Shown here: positions 48,787 through 60,042 of the stretch, in pieces
Position numbering within the stretch: position 1 is the stretch's first letter
Layout: the number at the start of each line of letters is the position of its first letter
From: Prorocentrum cordatum
Lineage: Eukaryota; Sar; Dinophyceae; Prorocentrales; Prorocentraceae
NCBI GenBank assembly: GCA_963575745.1
Contig: CAUYUJ010016486.1
Coordinates: 133,296-197,295, forward strand
Direction: 5' to 3'
Length of the DNA: 64,000 nt
Program-made: the position numbers and the translations under genes
The notes under the pieces: generated by a model
The model's input: the letters and a program-made list of their open reading frames with translations, nothing else
Databases searched by the model: none
What the model was told of the DNA's origin: nothing

Positions 48787-49165
48787 CCGCTCCCGCCTGA
48801 GACTTCCGCGCAACTTACTCAGGAAAGGCGCTCCCGTCTGAGACTTCCTCGCAATGTAATCAAGACCCCGCTCCCGCCTGAGACTTCCGTGCAATTTACG
48901 TGGGAACGGCGCTCCCGCCTGAGATTTCTTCGAATTTCACTCAGGACCCCCGCTCCTGCCTGACATTTCCGCGCAATTGACTCAGGAACGGCGCTCCCGC
49001 CTGAGACTTCCTCGCAATTTAGTGAGGACCCCCGCTCCCGCCTGAGACTTCCGTGCAATTTGCTCAGGAACGGCGCTCCCGCTTGAGACTTCCTCGCAAC
49101 TTAGTCAGGGCCCCCGCTCCCGCCCGAGATTTCCTCACAATGTACTCAGGACTGCGCTCTCGCGT
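48787..49165. repeat. 41-bp tandem repeat, about nine units
   Basis: Units start about every 41 bp from 48788 (48829, 48869, 48910, 48951, 48992, 49033, 49074, 49115): CGCTCCCGCCTGAGACTTCC, then TCGCAATTTACTCAGGA. Related to the core at 1-560. Confidence 0.88.
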
Positions 49166-49534
49166 GCGACGTCCTCACAAATTATTATGGAATTGCGTTT
49201 CGGCGCTCAGGAACCACGCGCGCGCCAAGGACGCCTTCACAACGTGGTATCTTCCCTCTTCCTTCGTCCTTCCCCCTCCCCTTCCTCCCACTCTCCCTCG
49301 TTCTTCCCCTCCTCCTCTTGCAGGGCCCGCGCCAATTCCAATGGCGGGCAGAGAGATGTACGCCCCCGAAGGATTGTCCGCCCGTTCCGGTTTGCCCGTA
49401 CGTCTAAGCCCGCCGGCCCCAGCAAAGAGAAATAATTCCCCCGAAAGGGGTGTGATCGAAGACGAAGAGGGCGGGTTTCGAGGATGTAGGGTATACGTGT
49501 TGAATGACTCGCGGGCAAGTAAGAGCGTACAGCC

Positions 49535-49695
49535 TTAAAGTGGTTGTTGTTGTTGTTGTTGTTCTTTGTGTGTACGTGTTCGTAGTGGTGTGCGTTTATT
49601 TGTTAGTTAGTTTGTGTGTTTGTGTGTTTGTGTGTGTGTGTGTGTGTTCGTGTTTGTGCGTGTGTGTGTTTGTGTGTGTGTGCGCGTGTGTGATC
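49535..49695. repeat. TTG then TGTG microsatellite
   Basis: (GTT)n at about 49541-49562, then TGTG-rich words with a pure (TG)n core at about 49630-49645. Confidence 0.9.
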
Positions 49696-50862
49696 AAATT
49701 CAAGAACAGTTGCACACGGACTGAGTGTGATTCGTTTTTATATTGCGGCTTTGGCTGTACATAGCGCCACGCATAGTCGTCTTTCATAATGCCACCGTGG
49801 ATGAAGTACGAGTCGCTCCCCAAACTTTTTCTTTGTTTTGTTTTTTGAAAGTGCCGCCCGCAATCGTTTCCACATATTCAACCAACTACACAGGTGACGG
49901 CGGGTGCGATTACATGACGATATTATTGCTACAGCGCGTCGCACGCTTTGTTTGGTACCTCCTAAAAGTTCCAACAGCTACGCAGATGGCGGGTTGCCCC
50001 CTTCCAAATTTCAGCTCTCGCCCGAAGCTTCCCTGTATGCTGAATCCTGACGTTTGACGAGTCTTACGCGTGGTTGTGCAGACGGAGTGCGATTCCGTCT
50101 CACAATCTTGCCCCCTCGCTCCAGCCCGGCCGGGTCCCCTTAGGCCTAGCCCCCTCGCTTCAGCCGGGCCTCCTCAGGCCCTCAGGCCCAGTGTGTTCTG
50201 TGATGCCCGGCAGTCGGATCTGGCCAGGAGCCCTCTTCGCACGCATCTCCGAGTTACTCCGGGTTCCTATACATGCAGGCCTGGGGGACCCTCACCTTTC
50301 CGCGCTGGGCGCTCGCCGTCGTCGCAGGAAGCTCGCCGGCAGGGGCAGGAGGCCCGGGACGGGGTGCTCTGGTTCAGCATCGGTGGTGCTTGCTGGGCTT
50401 TTGCTCTGCTCCTCGTCATGCTCAGAAGAGGTCATCCTCATGGGAGATGGCGATGCCGTCCGCGGGTCCTCAACCCTCTTCGAAATCAAATGCAAGTTTT
50501 TAATGCTGGGCGACGCGCGAAACGCGGCCTACGGGGTCAGATGTTTGTGTTTGCAGTCGCCAATTTCGGCGCGGACGTTGACATTTTGGGGTCCTGGGGT
50601 GCCAGCACGTCGTGGGAAAAAACTTACGTTTGATTTCGAGGGGGGATGCAGGATCCTCATGCTCCGCCTCGCTGCTGCCGAGTCCGACGGTACCCTTGCC
50701 CTTGGCATCTCGCCCACGTCCCGCCCAGGCTGCACAGGACACGGGCTTCCAAGCAGAGTGCCAGCTGCTGCTCTTGGCTTCGCCTCGGCTGGTCCGGAGT
50801 CCCCCGAAAGGTCCCGGTCACTTCCCCTCGCGCTCGCCCCCCGGGAAGCGTGGGTCCCCCAG

Positions 50863-50961
50863 GTCGGCCTCATCCAGACGCAGCTCGACGCGCAGGCGGG
50901 GATCTTCGGGTGCGACGCTTCGGCAGTCTACAGCAACCAGAGCATCAAGATGAGCTCCAAG
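50863..50961 (+). CDS. Exon B of split glycosyltransferase-like gene
   Basis: A 99-bp, 33-codon exon between a TCCCCCAG acceptor (ending 50862) and an AAG|GTCTCG donor (50962), phase 0 on both sides. It reads VGLIQTQLDAQAGIFGCDAS, then AVYSNQSIKMSSK. GIFGCD and the following Y/FS match GIFGCDSWGVFSD of the intact paralogue. The adjoining open frame upstream (about 50650-50862) carries a Pro/Ser-rich product and is read as intron. Confidence 0.75.
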
Positions 50962-51109
50962 GTCTCGAAGGCGGACAGGGGGGGCACGCGCGATGCCGAG
51001 GCCAGGCCTGCGCGAGGGGGTCGACGGGTTCCCCCTCCCAGAGGGGGCCATCATCGGGGCAGCCGCCACCGCTCGGGGTGAAGGCCGAGTCGTGTGGAGT
51101 TCTGCGATC

Positions 51110-51487
51110 GCGCTCCTCTCTCCTCCTGCTGCTCCTTCTCCTGCTGCTGCTCCTCCCTCCTCCTCCTCCTCCTGTTCCTCCCTGGGCCCCCGCTCGGGGT
51201 CGACATCCTGGGCCTCAGCCCCCCCCCCCCCCCAGAGCCGCCCACGACCGCGCAACTTTACGATTTTCACGGCTGGGGTCCATCCCTGGGCCAATTTCCC
51301 ACCACCACTACCATAGGTAGGACGGGGGAGAAGGGAGGATGGGGAGGTCCTCTTCCTCCTCCTCCTCCTCCTCCTCCTCCTCCTCCTCCTCCTCCTCCTC
51401 CTCCTCCTCCCTCCTCTTGCTCCTCTTGCTCCTCTTGCACCTCCTCCTCCTCATCCTCGTCGTCGTCGTCGTCGTCGTCGTCATTGT

Positions 51488-51532
<45 letters not shown>

Positions 51533-51533
51533 T

Positions 51534-51581
<48 letters not shown>

Positions 51582-52198
51582 TTCGTCGTCGTCGTCGTCG
51601 TCGCCACCGTCTTCGTCGCCGCTGTCGCTGTCGCTGTCGCCGTCGCTGTCGCTGCCGTTGCCGCCGCTGCCGTCGCCGCCGCTGCCGTCGCCGCCGCCGC
51701 CGCCGCCGTCGCCGTCGCCGTCACCGCCGCCGCCGCCGCCGCCGCTGCCGTCGCCGCCGCCGCCGTCGCTTTCGTCGTCTCCGCCTTCCTCCCTCTCTCC
51801 TCCCTCCTCCCTCCCTGCTCCCTCGGACCGTCTCTCTCCGTCGAGAAAGCTGTGCCCCTGGCTGTCGCCAGCATTCCTTTGTGCCTCCGTGGAGAGCCGA
51901 ACCGAACAGAACCCTCCCTCGTCGCCGTCGTCCCCCCGTTCCTCCGCCTTGGTGCCTCCGTGGAGCCGAACCGAACCGAACCCTCCCTCGTCGCCGTCGT
52001 CCCCCCATTCCCCCCTCCGACCCGCGGTGCGCTCCGAGAGCGTGTCGCATCCGCTGAGCCGGGCCACCGCGCGGGCGCGGCCGAGCGCCCCGTGACGTCG
52101 CCCGCGTCCCGCCCCCCTGCCGTGCCCCTCGCAGGTCTCCATTGGCACCGATCCTGGCCAGGCCAGGCCCTGGATCCCAGAATCGGTCCTCGTGGTCG

Positions 52199-52230
<32 letters not shown>

Positions 52231-52510
52231 GTCGTCGTCGTCGTCGTCGTCCTCGTCGTCGACGTCGTCTTCGTCCTCCTCCTCCTCATCCCCCTTCTCC
52301 TCCTCCTCCCCTCCTCCTCCTCCTCCCTCCTCCTCCTCCTCCTCTCTCCTCCTCCTCCTCTCCCTCCTCCTCCTCCCTCCTCCTCCTCCCTCCTCCTCCT
52401 TCCTCCTCTCCTCCTCATCCTCCTCCCCTCCTCCTCTCCTCCTCGTCTCCCTCCTCCTCCTCCTTCCTCCTCCTCCTCCCCTCGTCCTCCCCACCTCGCC
52501 GTGCTCCTCC
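51110..52510. repeat. Intronic CTC and GTC/GCC tracts after exon B
   Basis: CTC-rich at 51115-51185 and 51345-51450, GTC/GCC at 51455-51780, GTC at 52195-52262, CTC-rich at 52270-52500. Between them a tandem pair holds CCGAACCGAACAGAACCC and TCGTCGCCGTCGTCCCCCC (51898-52015). Very long Ser/Leu/Val or Arg/Asp/Glu frames are artefacts. Confidence 0.9.
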
Positions 52511-52620
52511 GCCTCCTCGGCCTCCTCCCGGCTTCCTGCCTCCCCCCTCCCTCCTTCCCCCCTCCCTCCTTCCCCTCCCGCCGCGGCCGCTGTCTCCTCC
52601 TCTCGCCCCCTGTCCTTCAC

Positions 52621-52749
52621 CGAGCGCGTTCCACTGCTCGCAGAGTGCCCACTCGCAAAAGCATGTCTTTCTATAACGTAATAGATCGTGAATCCCCCGC
52701 AGCGGATCCAGGCCAATTTGCGAGTTCCTGTGCGAGTAGTGGAAAACGC
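52621..52749. mobile_element. Foldback MITE-like element, family F3, diverged copy
   Basis: Left end CGAGCGCGTTCCACTGCTCG, right end GTGCGAGTAGTGGAAAACGC, inverted to each other. Middle shared with the copy at 61382-61525: GCATGTCT, TAATAGATCG, ATCCCCCGCAGCGGATCCAG. Lies in the intron between exons B and C. Confidence 0.7.
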
Positions 52750-52782
52750 TTCCCTGAGTTCCGACGTAGCGAACAAAAATGC

Positions 52783-52990
52783 AACATCGTGAAAAATCAC
52801 GCCTGGAGCCCTAGGCCCCATCTTTCTGCGTCATTTCTCGAACCGCATCGATCTGTGAGGGTCCCATGGCCCGAAAAACGGCGAAAACGCTCGATTTGAA
52901 ACACTTGAGACGCCAGGATCTCAGGGTTGTTCTTCCTCTCGCCCCTGGTCCTGGTGCTGCTCCGCCTTCGCGCACCCCGCCCTGAGGACC
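52783..52990. repeat. Dispersed repeat F5, copy 1
   Basis: GCATCGATCTGTGAGGG, CCCGAAAAACGGCGAAAACG, ACGCCAGGATCTCAGGG follow the same order as at 62866-63066. Starts about 35 bp after the F3 copy. No coding frame is conserved between the two copies. Confidence 0.7.
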
Positions 52991-53600
52991 GGTGCTCCCG
53001 CGCCAAGGAGCCACGGCTCTCCGCAGAATCCACATGCTGGCGTGCGCCCAAGGCTTTTGGCAGTGGGGCTCCGGGGAGCGGCGCCCCCGAGGCCGGGGCG
53101 TGGAGGGGAAAAAGCCTCCGCCCTGCTGCTGACCAGGACGCCGGGCCCCTGGATGCGGCGCCAGAGGCCCTTCGGGGCCAGAGGTCCGATGTTGCTAGAA
53201 GTGCCCCTGGCCCAGGGTGCCCCCCCAGGATTTCCAAGGAGGCCCCCACGGCCTCCAGAGCACCCCTCGCGAGGCCCAGAGGGCCCCACGGGGCTCCAGA
53301 GGTGAGCTGGGGGCACCTTGGGCCAGGGGCACCTCTAGCGACCCCCGGAGAGGAGAACAGGTGCCGCCGACCCGCGCTTGATGGGCCAATTTTCCACCAC
53401 CACTGCCATGTGTAAGACGGGGGAGAAAGGAGGATGAGGAGGTTCTCCTCCTCCTCTTCTTCTTCCTCCTCCACCTCCTCCTCGTACAACTACTACTCCT
53501 CCCTCTTCTACCCATGGTAGTGGTGGTGGGAAATCGCCCCATCAGCGCTGTGCGAGCATTCCAGCGCTGCGACAGGCGAGTCCCTGCTCTGGCCGTGGCC
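52991..53600. other. Intron DNA, no exon recognised
   Basis: GC-rich DNA with frames open on both strands, a GCCCCTGGCCCAGGGTGCCC..GGGCCAGGGGCACCTC inverted pair (about 53202 and 53313) and a TTCTTCTTCC pyrimidine run at 53440-53510. No match to the glycosyltransferase-like core is seen. Confidence 0.5.
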
Positions 53601-53604
53601 GGGG

Positions 53605-53850
53605 GGGGGGGTCGCGGAGGAGGAGGAGGAGGAGGAGGAGGAGGAGGAGGAGGAGGAGGAGTAGGAGGAGGAGGAGGAGGGGAGGAGGAGGAGGAGGAGG
53701 AGGAGGAGGAGGAGGAGGAGGAGGAGGGGAGGAGGAGGAGGAGGAGGAGGAGGAGGATGAGAGGAGGAGGAGGAGGAGGAGGAGGAGGAGGAGGAGGAGG
53801 AGGGAGGAGGAGGAGGAGGAGGAGGAGGAGGAGGAGGAGGAGGAGGAGCG
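53605..53850. repeat. (GGA)n purine tract before exon C
   Basis: About 245 bp of GGA/GAG triplets with single GTA, GGG and GAT interruptions, ending about 40 bp upstream of the acceptor at 53889. Confidence 0.95.
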
Positions 53851-53889
53851 TGCCGCGTGCCGCCGCGCGGGGGGGAGGCGTCGCTGAAG

Positions 53890-53982
53890 ACGCAGGTCGT
53901 GCCGGGCTCGCTGCACTGCGAGCTCGGCGGCCAGTACTGGACCGCGCTCAACACCGAGATCTTCGTGCGGGTCTGGAAGAAG
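53890..53982 (+). CDS. Exon C of split glycosyltransferase-like gene
   Basis: A 93-bp, 31-codon exon. Acceptor CTGAAG (ending 53889; an alternative CGCAG ends 53895) and donor AAG|GCATGC at 53983, a GC donor of the kind known from dinoflagellates. It reads TQVVPGSLHCELGGQYWTAL, then NTEIFVRVWKK. LNT and VW match the core of the family (intact paralogue: TWLNTGLHYQAWKAI). Phase 0 at both ends; the next exon continues VASGKEFGAHGWTVK. Confidence 0.8.
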
Positions 53983-53999
53983 GCATGCCGTGTGGGCCC

Positions 54000-55630
54000 G
54001 CAGGATCCTCCAGAGGAGGAAAAAAGGTACCTGCCGCTACCCTTCGACTGTTTTCCCCTTGTTTTGGGGCATCCTTGGAGGCCGTCATCGCCATCGCTGG
54101 ATTCGCTTCGAAATTCTGGTCAGAACGCACCCCGGGAGAGGTCTGGGGAGAAGCGGTATTGGTACCTGTTGGTTTCCCCATTCATCCAGGAGTTCAGGAA
54201 TCATTCCTTTGATTTTGGCCCAGCGGTCGTCCTTCGGACCCGCAGTTACACCGTCCAGGTGTGGCCAAAAAGCGTTCCCTTGATTGTGGCCCAGCGGCCG
54301 CGAGATTCATGGTAGCGCGGCGGCGAGGTTTTGCTTTCGAATCGAATCTTGGGAAGAGAACCATTTTTGTCGGCGTGTGAGAGAGAGAGAGAGAGAGACA
54401 GAGAGTCAGGGAGAGGGAGGAAGAGAGAGAAAGAGAGAGAGCGAGCCGGAGAGGGAGGATATGTTGATGACATTTGTTTCGGTGGGCGCCAAGCAGACAC
54501 CGACAGTGGTCTTGGAAAGGCCAGGATCGGTGAAGGTGTGTATTTGGCGTCCATAGATTTTTTGGGATGATGGAGATATCTTGGCAGCAGTTTTGGCCAG
54601 GGGGTTGGGAGGTATTCGTGGTGGGTGGAGGAGGGGGAGGAGGGGGAGGAAAAGGAGGAGGAGGGACTATTTGCAGGATGATGGGGATGATATGCTCTGG
54701 ATTCTAGCATCTAGGATTCGTATTGATAATCGTAGTCGTAGTCGTAATCGTAGTTTTGCCGCAGTCGTCGTCGCAGTCGCAGTCTCAGTTGTGATGATGA
54801 TGTGGGTGCTGGTGCTAGTAGTACGTACCTCGTAGTTAGTAGCCAGCAGTGAGTAGTTAGTAGCTGCTATCTAGTAGGTAGGGCAGACCTCGAGGAGGAC
54901 CCAGAGCACCTTGCGGCTGAAACGCTGTACTATATTTTCGCCAACGCCATAAACGAGGGAATATGCAGAGAGGCCCACTTCGAGCACCACGTGAAAACGT
55001 TGCCAGCGAACCACGGCGCGCATGGCGTAGGGACACCGCGAAGCCAGAACACAACATGCAGTTGTACGTTCGGGCATACGAAGAACAAAACACAACTGAA
55101 CACCCAAGCCGGTCGCCGCCAAGTACGACCGATGCATACAGCTGCGCAACGCCACGTGGCAACCGTGAACAATGCGTCACCCCTAACACTGGGAACGGAT
55201 ACGCACCCCACGGATATGTGAACGAGGAGCACGACACTTCGAAGCCGCAAGATATTCGAATCAGAAAGTGGTGACGTCTCGAATGTCTGTAAGGATGATA
55301 CTAAAGGCATCAGCATCCGTAAAACCATAACTGCCATCCGACGTGTCGTACGCCCCCCCCTCAGAGGGGGAACGACCATGGGCACGGAAATAATAACAGC
55401 GTGCTAAATAGTGTGAGCAGCATTTCAAAGATTAATTCGAGCGAGCACTCTGGTGCACAGGACATGTCAGCCCATCGTCGCGGACGGATCAACTCTGAGA
55501 ATGCCCATGGTGGTCTTCGGTGTGGAGGCCCTCGTGTCAGGTGAGGCGCCGCGGCAGCCCGCGGCCATGACACGATTCACCTGCGGGGGAGACGCAGCCG
55601 AAGTTTGAGGCGTCTTGAGCTGCGGAGAGG
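54000..55630. other. Intron DNA between exons C and D, no exon recognised
   Basis: Includes a GAGA-rich run (54378-54460), a short GGA run (54625-54665) and a CCTTTGATTTTGGCCCAGCGG / CCTTGATTGTGGCCCAGCGG pair (54208 and 54281). The plus-strand DNA at 54960-55280 has ordinary composition without motifs. Confidence 0.5.
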
Positions 55631-55639
55631 GACGACATG

Positions 55640-56318
55640 TTCAGAGGGGAAGGGGGATGTAGGATGAGGATGAGGATGAGGAGGAGGAAGGAGGAGGAGA
55701 ATAGATAAGGGAGAGGAAGGAGCAGGGGGAGGAGGAGGAGGAGGAGTAGGAGGAGGAGGAGGAGGATGATGTGGACGAGGAGAAAGGAAATGATGAGGAG
55801 GACGGTGATAGGGATGGTGATGATGATGATGGTGATGATGATGCTGATGATGATGCTGATGCTGATGCTGATGCTGATGCTGATGCTGATAACGCTCATG
55901 CTGGTGCTGATTCTGATGATGATGCTGATGCTGATGCTGATGCTGACGATGCTGCTGCTGATGATGCTGCTGATGATGATGTTGAGGTTGATGTTGTTGA
56001 TGGTGACGATGATGATGCTGATATTGATGATGATGATGATGATGATGGTGATCATGATTACGATGATGATGATGCTGCTGATGGTGATGATGCTGCTGAT
56101 GCTGATGCTGATGATGATGATGCTGATGCTGATGCTGATGCTGATGCTGATGCTGCTGCTGCTGCTGATGATGCTGAAGATTGTGATGATGGTGGTGATG
56201 ATGATGATACTCATGATACTGATGATGATGATGCTGATGCTGATGATGGTGATGATGATGATAGTGATGATGATATTGATGATGATGCTGATGATGGTGA
56301 TGATGATGATGCTGATGC

Positions 56319-56382
<64 letters not shown>

Positions 56383-56385
56383 TAA
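55640..56385. repeat. GGA then (GAT/GCT)n microsatellite
   Basis: GGA-rich at 55640-55775, then about 565 bp of GAT triplets with GCT and GGT interruptions and a pure GAT end (56320-56380). Met-rich, Asp-rich and antisense His/Ile-rich frames are artefacts. Confidence 0.95.
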
Positions 56386-56469
56386 TAACAATATGAGTAA
56401 TAATGATATGATGAATAGCAAGGGTAATGATATATGAGTAGGAATACTGGCAAATATGTTCTTTATGAC

Positions 56470-56640
56470 ATGTGGAGGTGGATGAGGTCGGGCGAGAAGG
56501 CAGGACGAGAAGGATGGAGGTGGAGGGAGGAGGGAGGGATGGAGGGACGGGGGAGAGGGGGGGAAGGATGGGAGAAGGAGGCAGGTGGAGAGAGAGGAGT
56601 CGGGAGGCAGGAGCAGGGGAGAGGGGGGAGGGACGAGGAG
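56470..56640. repeat. Purine-rich GGA/GGGA tract before exon D
   Basis: Imperfect GGA/GGGA words, ending about 45 bp before the acceptor of exon D. Confidence 0.85.
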
Positions 56641-56686
56641 GGGGCCGTGGCTCCAGATCCGCCTCGGCCCCGCCCTGCCCGAAGAG

Positions 56687-56776
56687 GTCGCGAGCGGGAA
56701 GGAGTTCGGCGCGCACGGCTGGACCGTCAAGGCGGACCCGGACGCCGTGATCCTCCCGCGGCGGCTGCGCCTCAGG
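56687..56776 (+). CDS. Exon D of split glycosyltransferase-like gene
   Basis: A 90-bp, 30-codon exon. Acceptor CCGAAGAG (ending 56686), donor CTCAGG|GCGGGA (GC donor at 56777; a GT is not available nearby). It reads VASGKEFGAHGWTVKADPDA, then VILPRRLRLR. WTVKADPDAV is the DxD segment and matches NWVVKLDADAVM of the intact paralogue. Later exons (the counterpart of GWFGSLEIFSK and GEDLFAQTCL) are not found before the window end; the retroelement at 58.0-59.4 kb may have interrupted the gene. Confidence 0.78.
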
Positions 56777-56849
56777 GCGGGACGGTCCAGGCGCCCCCCC
56801 CCCGCCCCAGCGCACGGGGGAGCCGGCAGCGGTCTTCGCAGCGGGAGGT

Positions 56850-57595
<746 letters not shown>

Positions 57596-57599
57596 AGCA

Positions 57600-58015
57600 T
57601 CCCCTCCTCCTCCCTCCTCCTTTTCCATTCCTCCTCCTCGTCCTTCTCCTCCTACTCCTCCTCCTCCTCCTTTTCCTCTCCGCATCGGGATTTGCTCTTC
57701 CTCCTTCCCTCTTGGCACCGTGCCTGCTGCTCCTCTGCCTGTTGCCTGAGACACTTGGCCTGGCGGTAAGGTGTTGCATTCTATCCTTGGGGAGCCCGTG
57801 GCAGCTCCGCCACCGTGCCGGCGGAGCAAACGTGCGCCGACGCTTCGAGCACCGTCCGCAAGGCCGTCGCATGTCACACATCCCTCGTCTCCACCACCTC
57901 TTCCTCCTCCTCCTCCTCCCTCCTCCTCCTCCTCCTCCTCCTCCTCCTCCTCCTCCTCCTCCTCCTCCTCCTCTCCTCCTCCTCCTTCTCCTTCTTCTCC
58001 CGGCTGCTCTGGGGC
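57600..58015. other. Pyrimidine-rich spacer, no gene recognised
   Basis: CCTCCT runs at 57600-57690 and a (CTC)n tract at about 57905-57992. The 180 bp between them (57715-57895) read protein-like in one plus-strand frame (LCLLPETLGLAVRCCILSLG) but show no motif; they might be a 5' piece of the following retroelement. Confidence 0.5.
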
Positions 58016-58019
58016 CACC

Positions 58020-59388
58020 TCTTTGGCTCGCCTCCTTTTGCTAGCCTGTCTGCGCCGCGCTGCCTGTGCCAACCCCACGGGCTGGCTGAAAACTGTGATA
58101 GACGACGTGTCCCTGCACGCCGTAGGTGGTGCAGGCACGGTCAGGCGCGAACTCGTCTCAGCTTACACCACCACTGCGACGGACTGGAAACAGAAGGGCC
58201 TGCCCATTGCTTTGCAATGGCAGGCCTTGCTCAGGCAGGATGGTGGTTCGGTTCCGTCCCACCCACGATGTGCCCAGATCAGGTTGCCAGAGATGGTGAA
58301 GACTATGCTCTTTTTGTGGCCGCTCGTTTCCTTGGCAGCACCTACACCCTCTATTCAGATTGCAAGGGGACGCTCCAGTGTGTCGCGGATCGGCGGTTCG
58401 CTTGTCGTGCTAGCAATGGCAGGGCTCATTTGTGGAGCCAGACTTTTGCCCAGGGCTCGCTAGGCGACATTTCCTGGAAACAAGTGTTGGCTCACTCGTC
58501 GGAGGTTGATGTTCGTGAGGGGCGGATCTCGGCCTTCGGAAGAACGGGCAACTCTGAAGCGGACCGATTGGCCAAAGCTGGAGCCACCCTCAGCAGGCAC
58601 GACCCTCGGAGGTGCTGGCAGCTAAGGGCATGCTCTTTTTAGCGCGCCAGCTGGCCAGTTTTATCACTCGTGCTGAGGTTTTTTATTCAGAGGAGGGCCG
58701 ATACGACAACATCGGGGCCCAGGGGCTCACGTTGGTTTCCCTGGAGGGGGACCCCAAGTGGGGAGGTGCCGTGGAGGTGGCTTGGAGGGAGGATGAGGAG
58801 GTGGCTGCCGCTGCTGCCCTCGCCCCGCCTCAACCCGAGAGCTCCCAGGCCCCCCCGAGCCCTTGGCGCCTGAGTTGGCCCGCCTGGCTGCGGATGCAGT
58901 CCAGGTGCCGTGGGCCGAAGGAGGCCACCATATGCTGGAGTTCCCAGTCCTTGGGGAAAAACCAGGCCTCTCTTCTGTTTTGCTCCACTTGTGGGGCGTA
59001 TGCGACCATCTGCCCTGGGGCTCGAGGCCTGAAGGGGCTCTGTCTGGGTTCCCAGGTTGCCCTAGTGGATCCAGGGCGCAAGAACAAACGTTCTTTTTCC
59101 AAGGGCAAGCATCCGAGCCGCCCTCTTAGGCTGGGCCCCTGGGTCTCTCCTGGGGTCCAGGCGCGGGAGCTGTTCGGGGGGTCCTTCGTTCCTTCAGGGG
59201 CCCAGCCAAGGGGAAAGCGGGGCGTGGCTGCCCCGAGTCGCCAAGCTGGGCGGGATCTCTGCATGGCCGACTGCCTGCAGGCTTATGGTCTCAACGAGGT
59301 GGAAGCCCGTAGCCTGGCGACCAGACTTCGGCAAAAGGAGCGGGCAGACATGCCCGAGGACGAGCATGACGGTTGTGATTTTTCCTAG
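58020..59388 (+). pseudogene. Decayed LINE-type element: RT fragment, RNase H domain and C-terminal CxxC region
   Basis: Three coding parts lie in three frames. 58020-58215, frame 3: TGWLKTVIDDVSLHAVGG, then VSAYTTTATDWKQKGLPI, the motif-C region (xIDDVSL) and following helix of a reverse transcriptase. 58210 to about 58595, frame 2: ARDGEDYALFVAARFLG, TYTLYSDCKGTLQCVADRRF and GNSEADRLAKAG, the Glu, Asp and C-terminal Asp motifs of a type I RNase H. About 58590-59388, frame 1: SEVLAAKGMLFLARQLASFI, SLLFCSTCGAYATICPGARG (CxxC) and AYGLNEVEARSLATRL, ending TAG at 59386-59388. Most of the RT is missing and the frame changes twice, so it is a dead copy. Plus-strand orientation, opposite to the remnant at 4984-6053. 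Confidence 0.75.
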
Positions 59389-59489
59389 GGGGGGGTCTTG
59401 TCTTGGCCCCTGGCAGGTCTTTGGCCTTCCTGCCAGGGTGACAAAAAGGTCCTCTCCGATGGACCCCCCTGTTTTTTTGCTGAACCGTC

Positions 59490-59700
59490 GGGTTTCTCTC
59501 TCTCTCTCTCTCTCTCGCTCTCTTTCTCTCCCCTCAGTGGCGTGCGATCCTCCTCCCCGTTCCCTCCCTCCCTCATCCCCCTCCTCCCTCCTCCTCATCG
59601 CCTCCCTCCTCCTCCCCTCCCCTCCCCTCCCCTCCCCCTCCCCCCCTTCCCCTACCCCCCCCCTCCCTCCCTCCCTCCCTCCGTCCCTCCCTTCGTCCTC
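59490..59700. repeat. (CT)n and CCCTCCCT pyrimidine tract
   Basis: TCTCTC at about 59489-59533, then CCTCC/CCCTCC words to 59700. Confidence 0.9.
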
Positions 59701-59887
59701 CTGGCCGTCTCCTGCCGCGGGCCACCCGGGCCCACCCGGAGGCCGGCGGCGAGCCCTCTGCGCCAGCTCCTGGCCTCGCCAGGGTTTTTCTCCGTGCGTC
59801 CCATTGGGATGGGCAGGGCCGTCATGGGGCGGTCCAGGAGCTCCTGTCAGGCAGACATGGGGCCCCCTTGGTCGGAGGGCACCAACT

Positions 59888-60042
59888 AAACACCTACACC
59901 GATCCTGGCCAGGCCAATCCCTAGGCCCAGGATCGGTGTCGGTGTATATGCTTCCCTGCCCCAGGCAGGAGGGCGTATACACTGGTCCTGGGCCCAGGGT
60001 GATCCTGGCCAGGATCGGTGCTGGTGTATGGTTGGTGCCCTC
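59888..60042. repeat. GATCCTGGCCAGG inverted-repeat segment
   Basis: ACACCGATCCTGGCCAGGCC and GGCCCAGGATCGGTGTCGGT at the left, GGGCCCAGGGTGATCCTGGC and CAGGATCGGTGCTGGTGTAT at the right; the arms can pair with each other in several registers. Related words occur at 28400-28500, 26640-26710 and 52141-52190. Confidence 0.6.

Noticed and set aside
50074-51081. Single protein of 335 residues containing the exon-B sequence
   Set aside because: Only 50863-50961 matches the family; flanking residues are Pro/Ser/Arg-rich and splice sites fit the short exon.
51267-52821. Long Arg/Asp/Glu and Ser/Leu/Val-rich frames on both strands
   Set aside because: Translations of CTC and GTC microsatellites inside an intron.
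55537-56815. His/Ile-rich minus-strand frames of about 400 codons
   Set aside because: Translation of the GAT tract; the last part is antisense to exon D.
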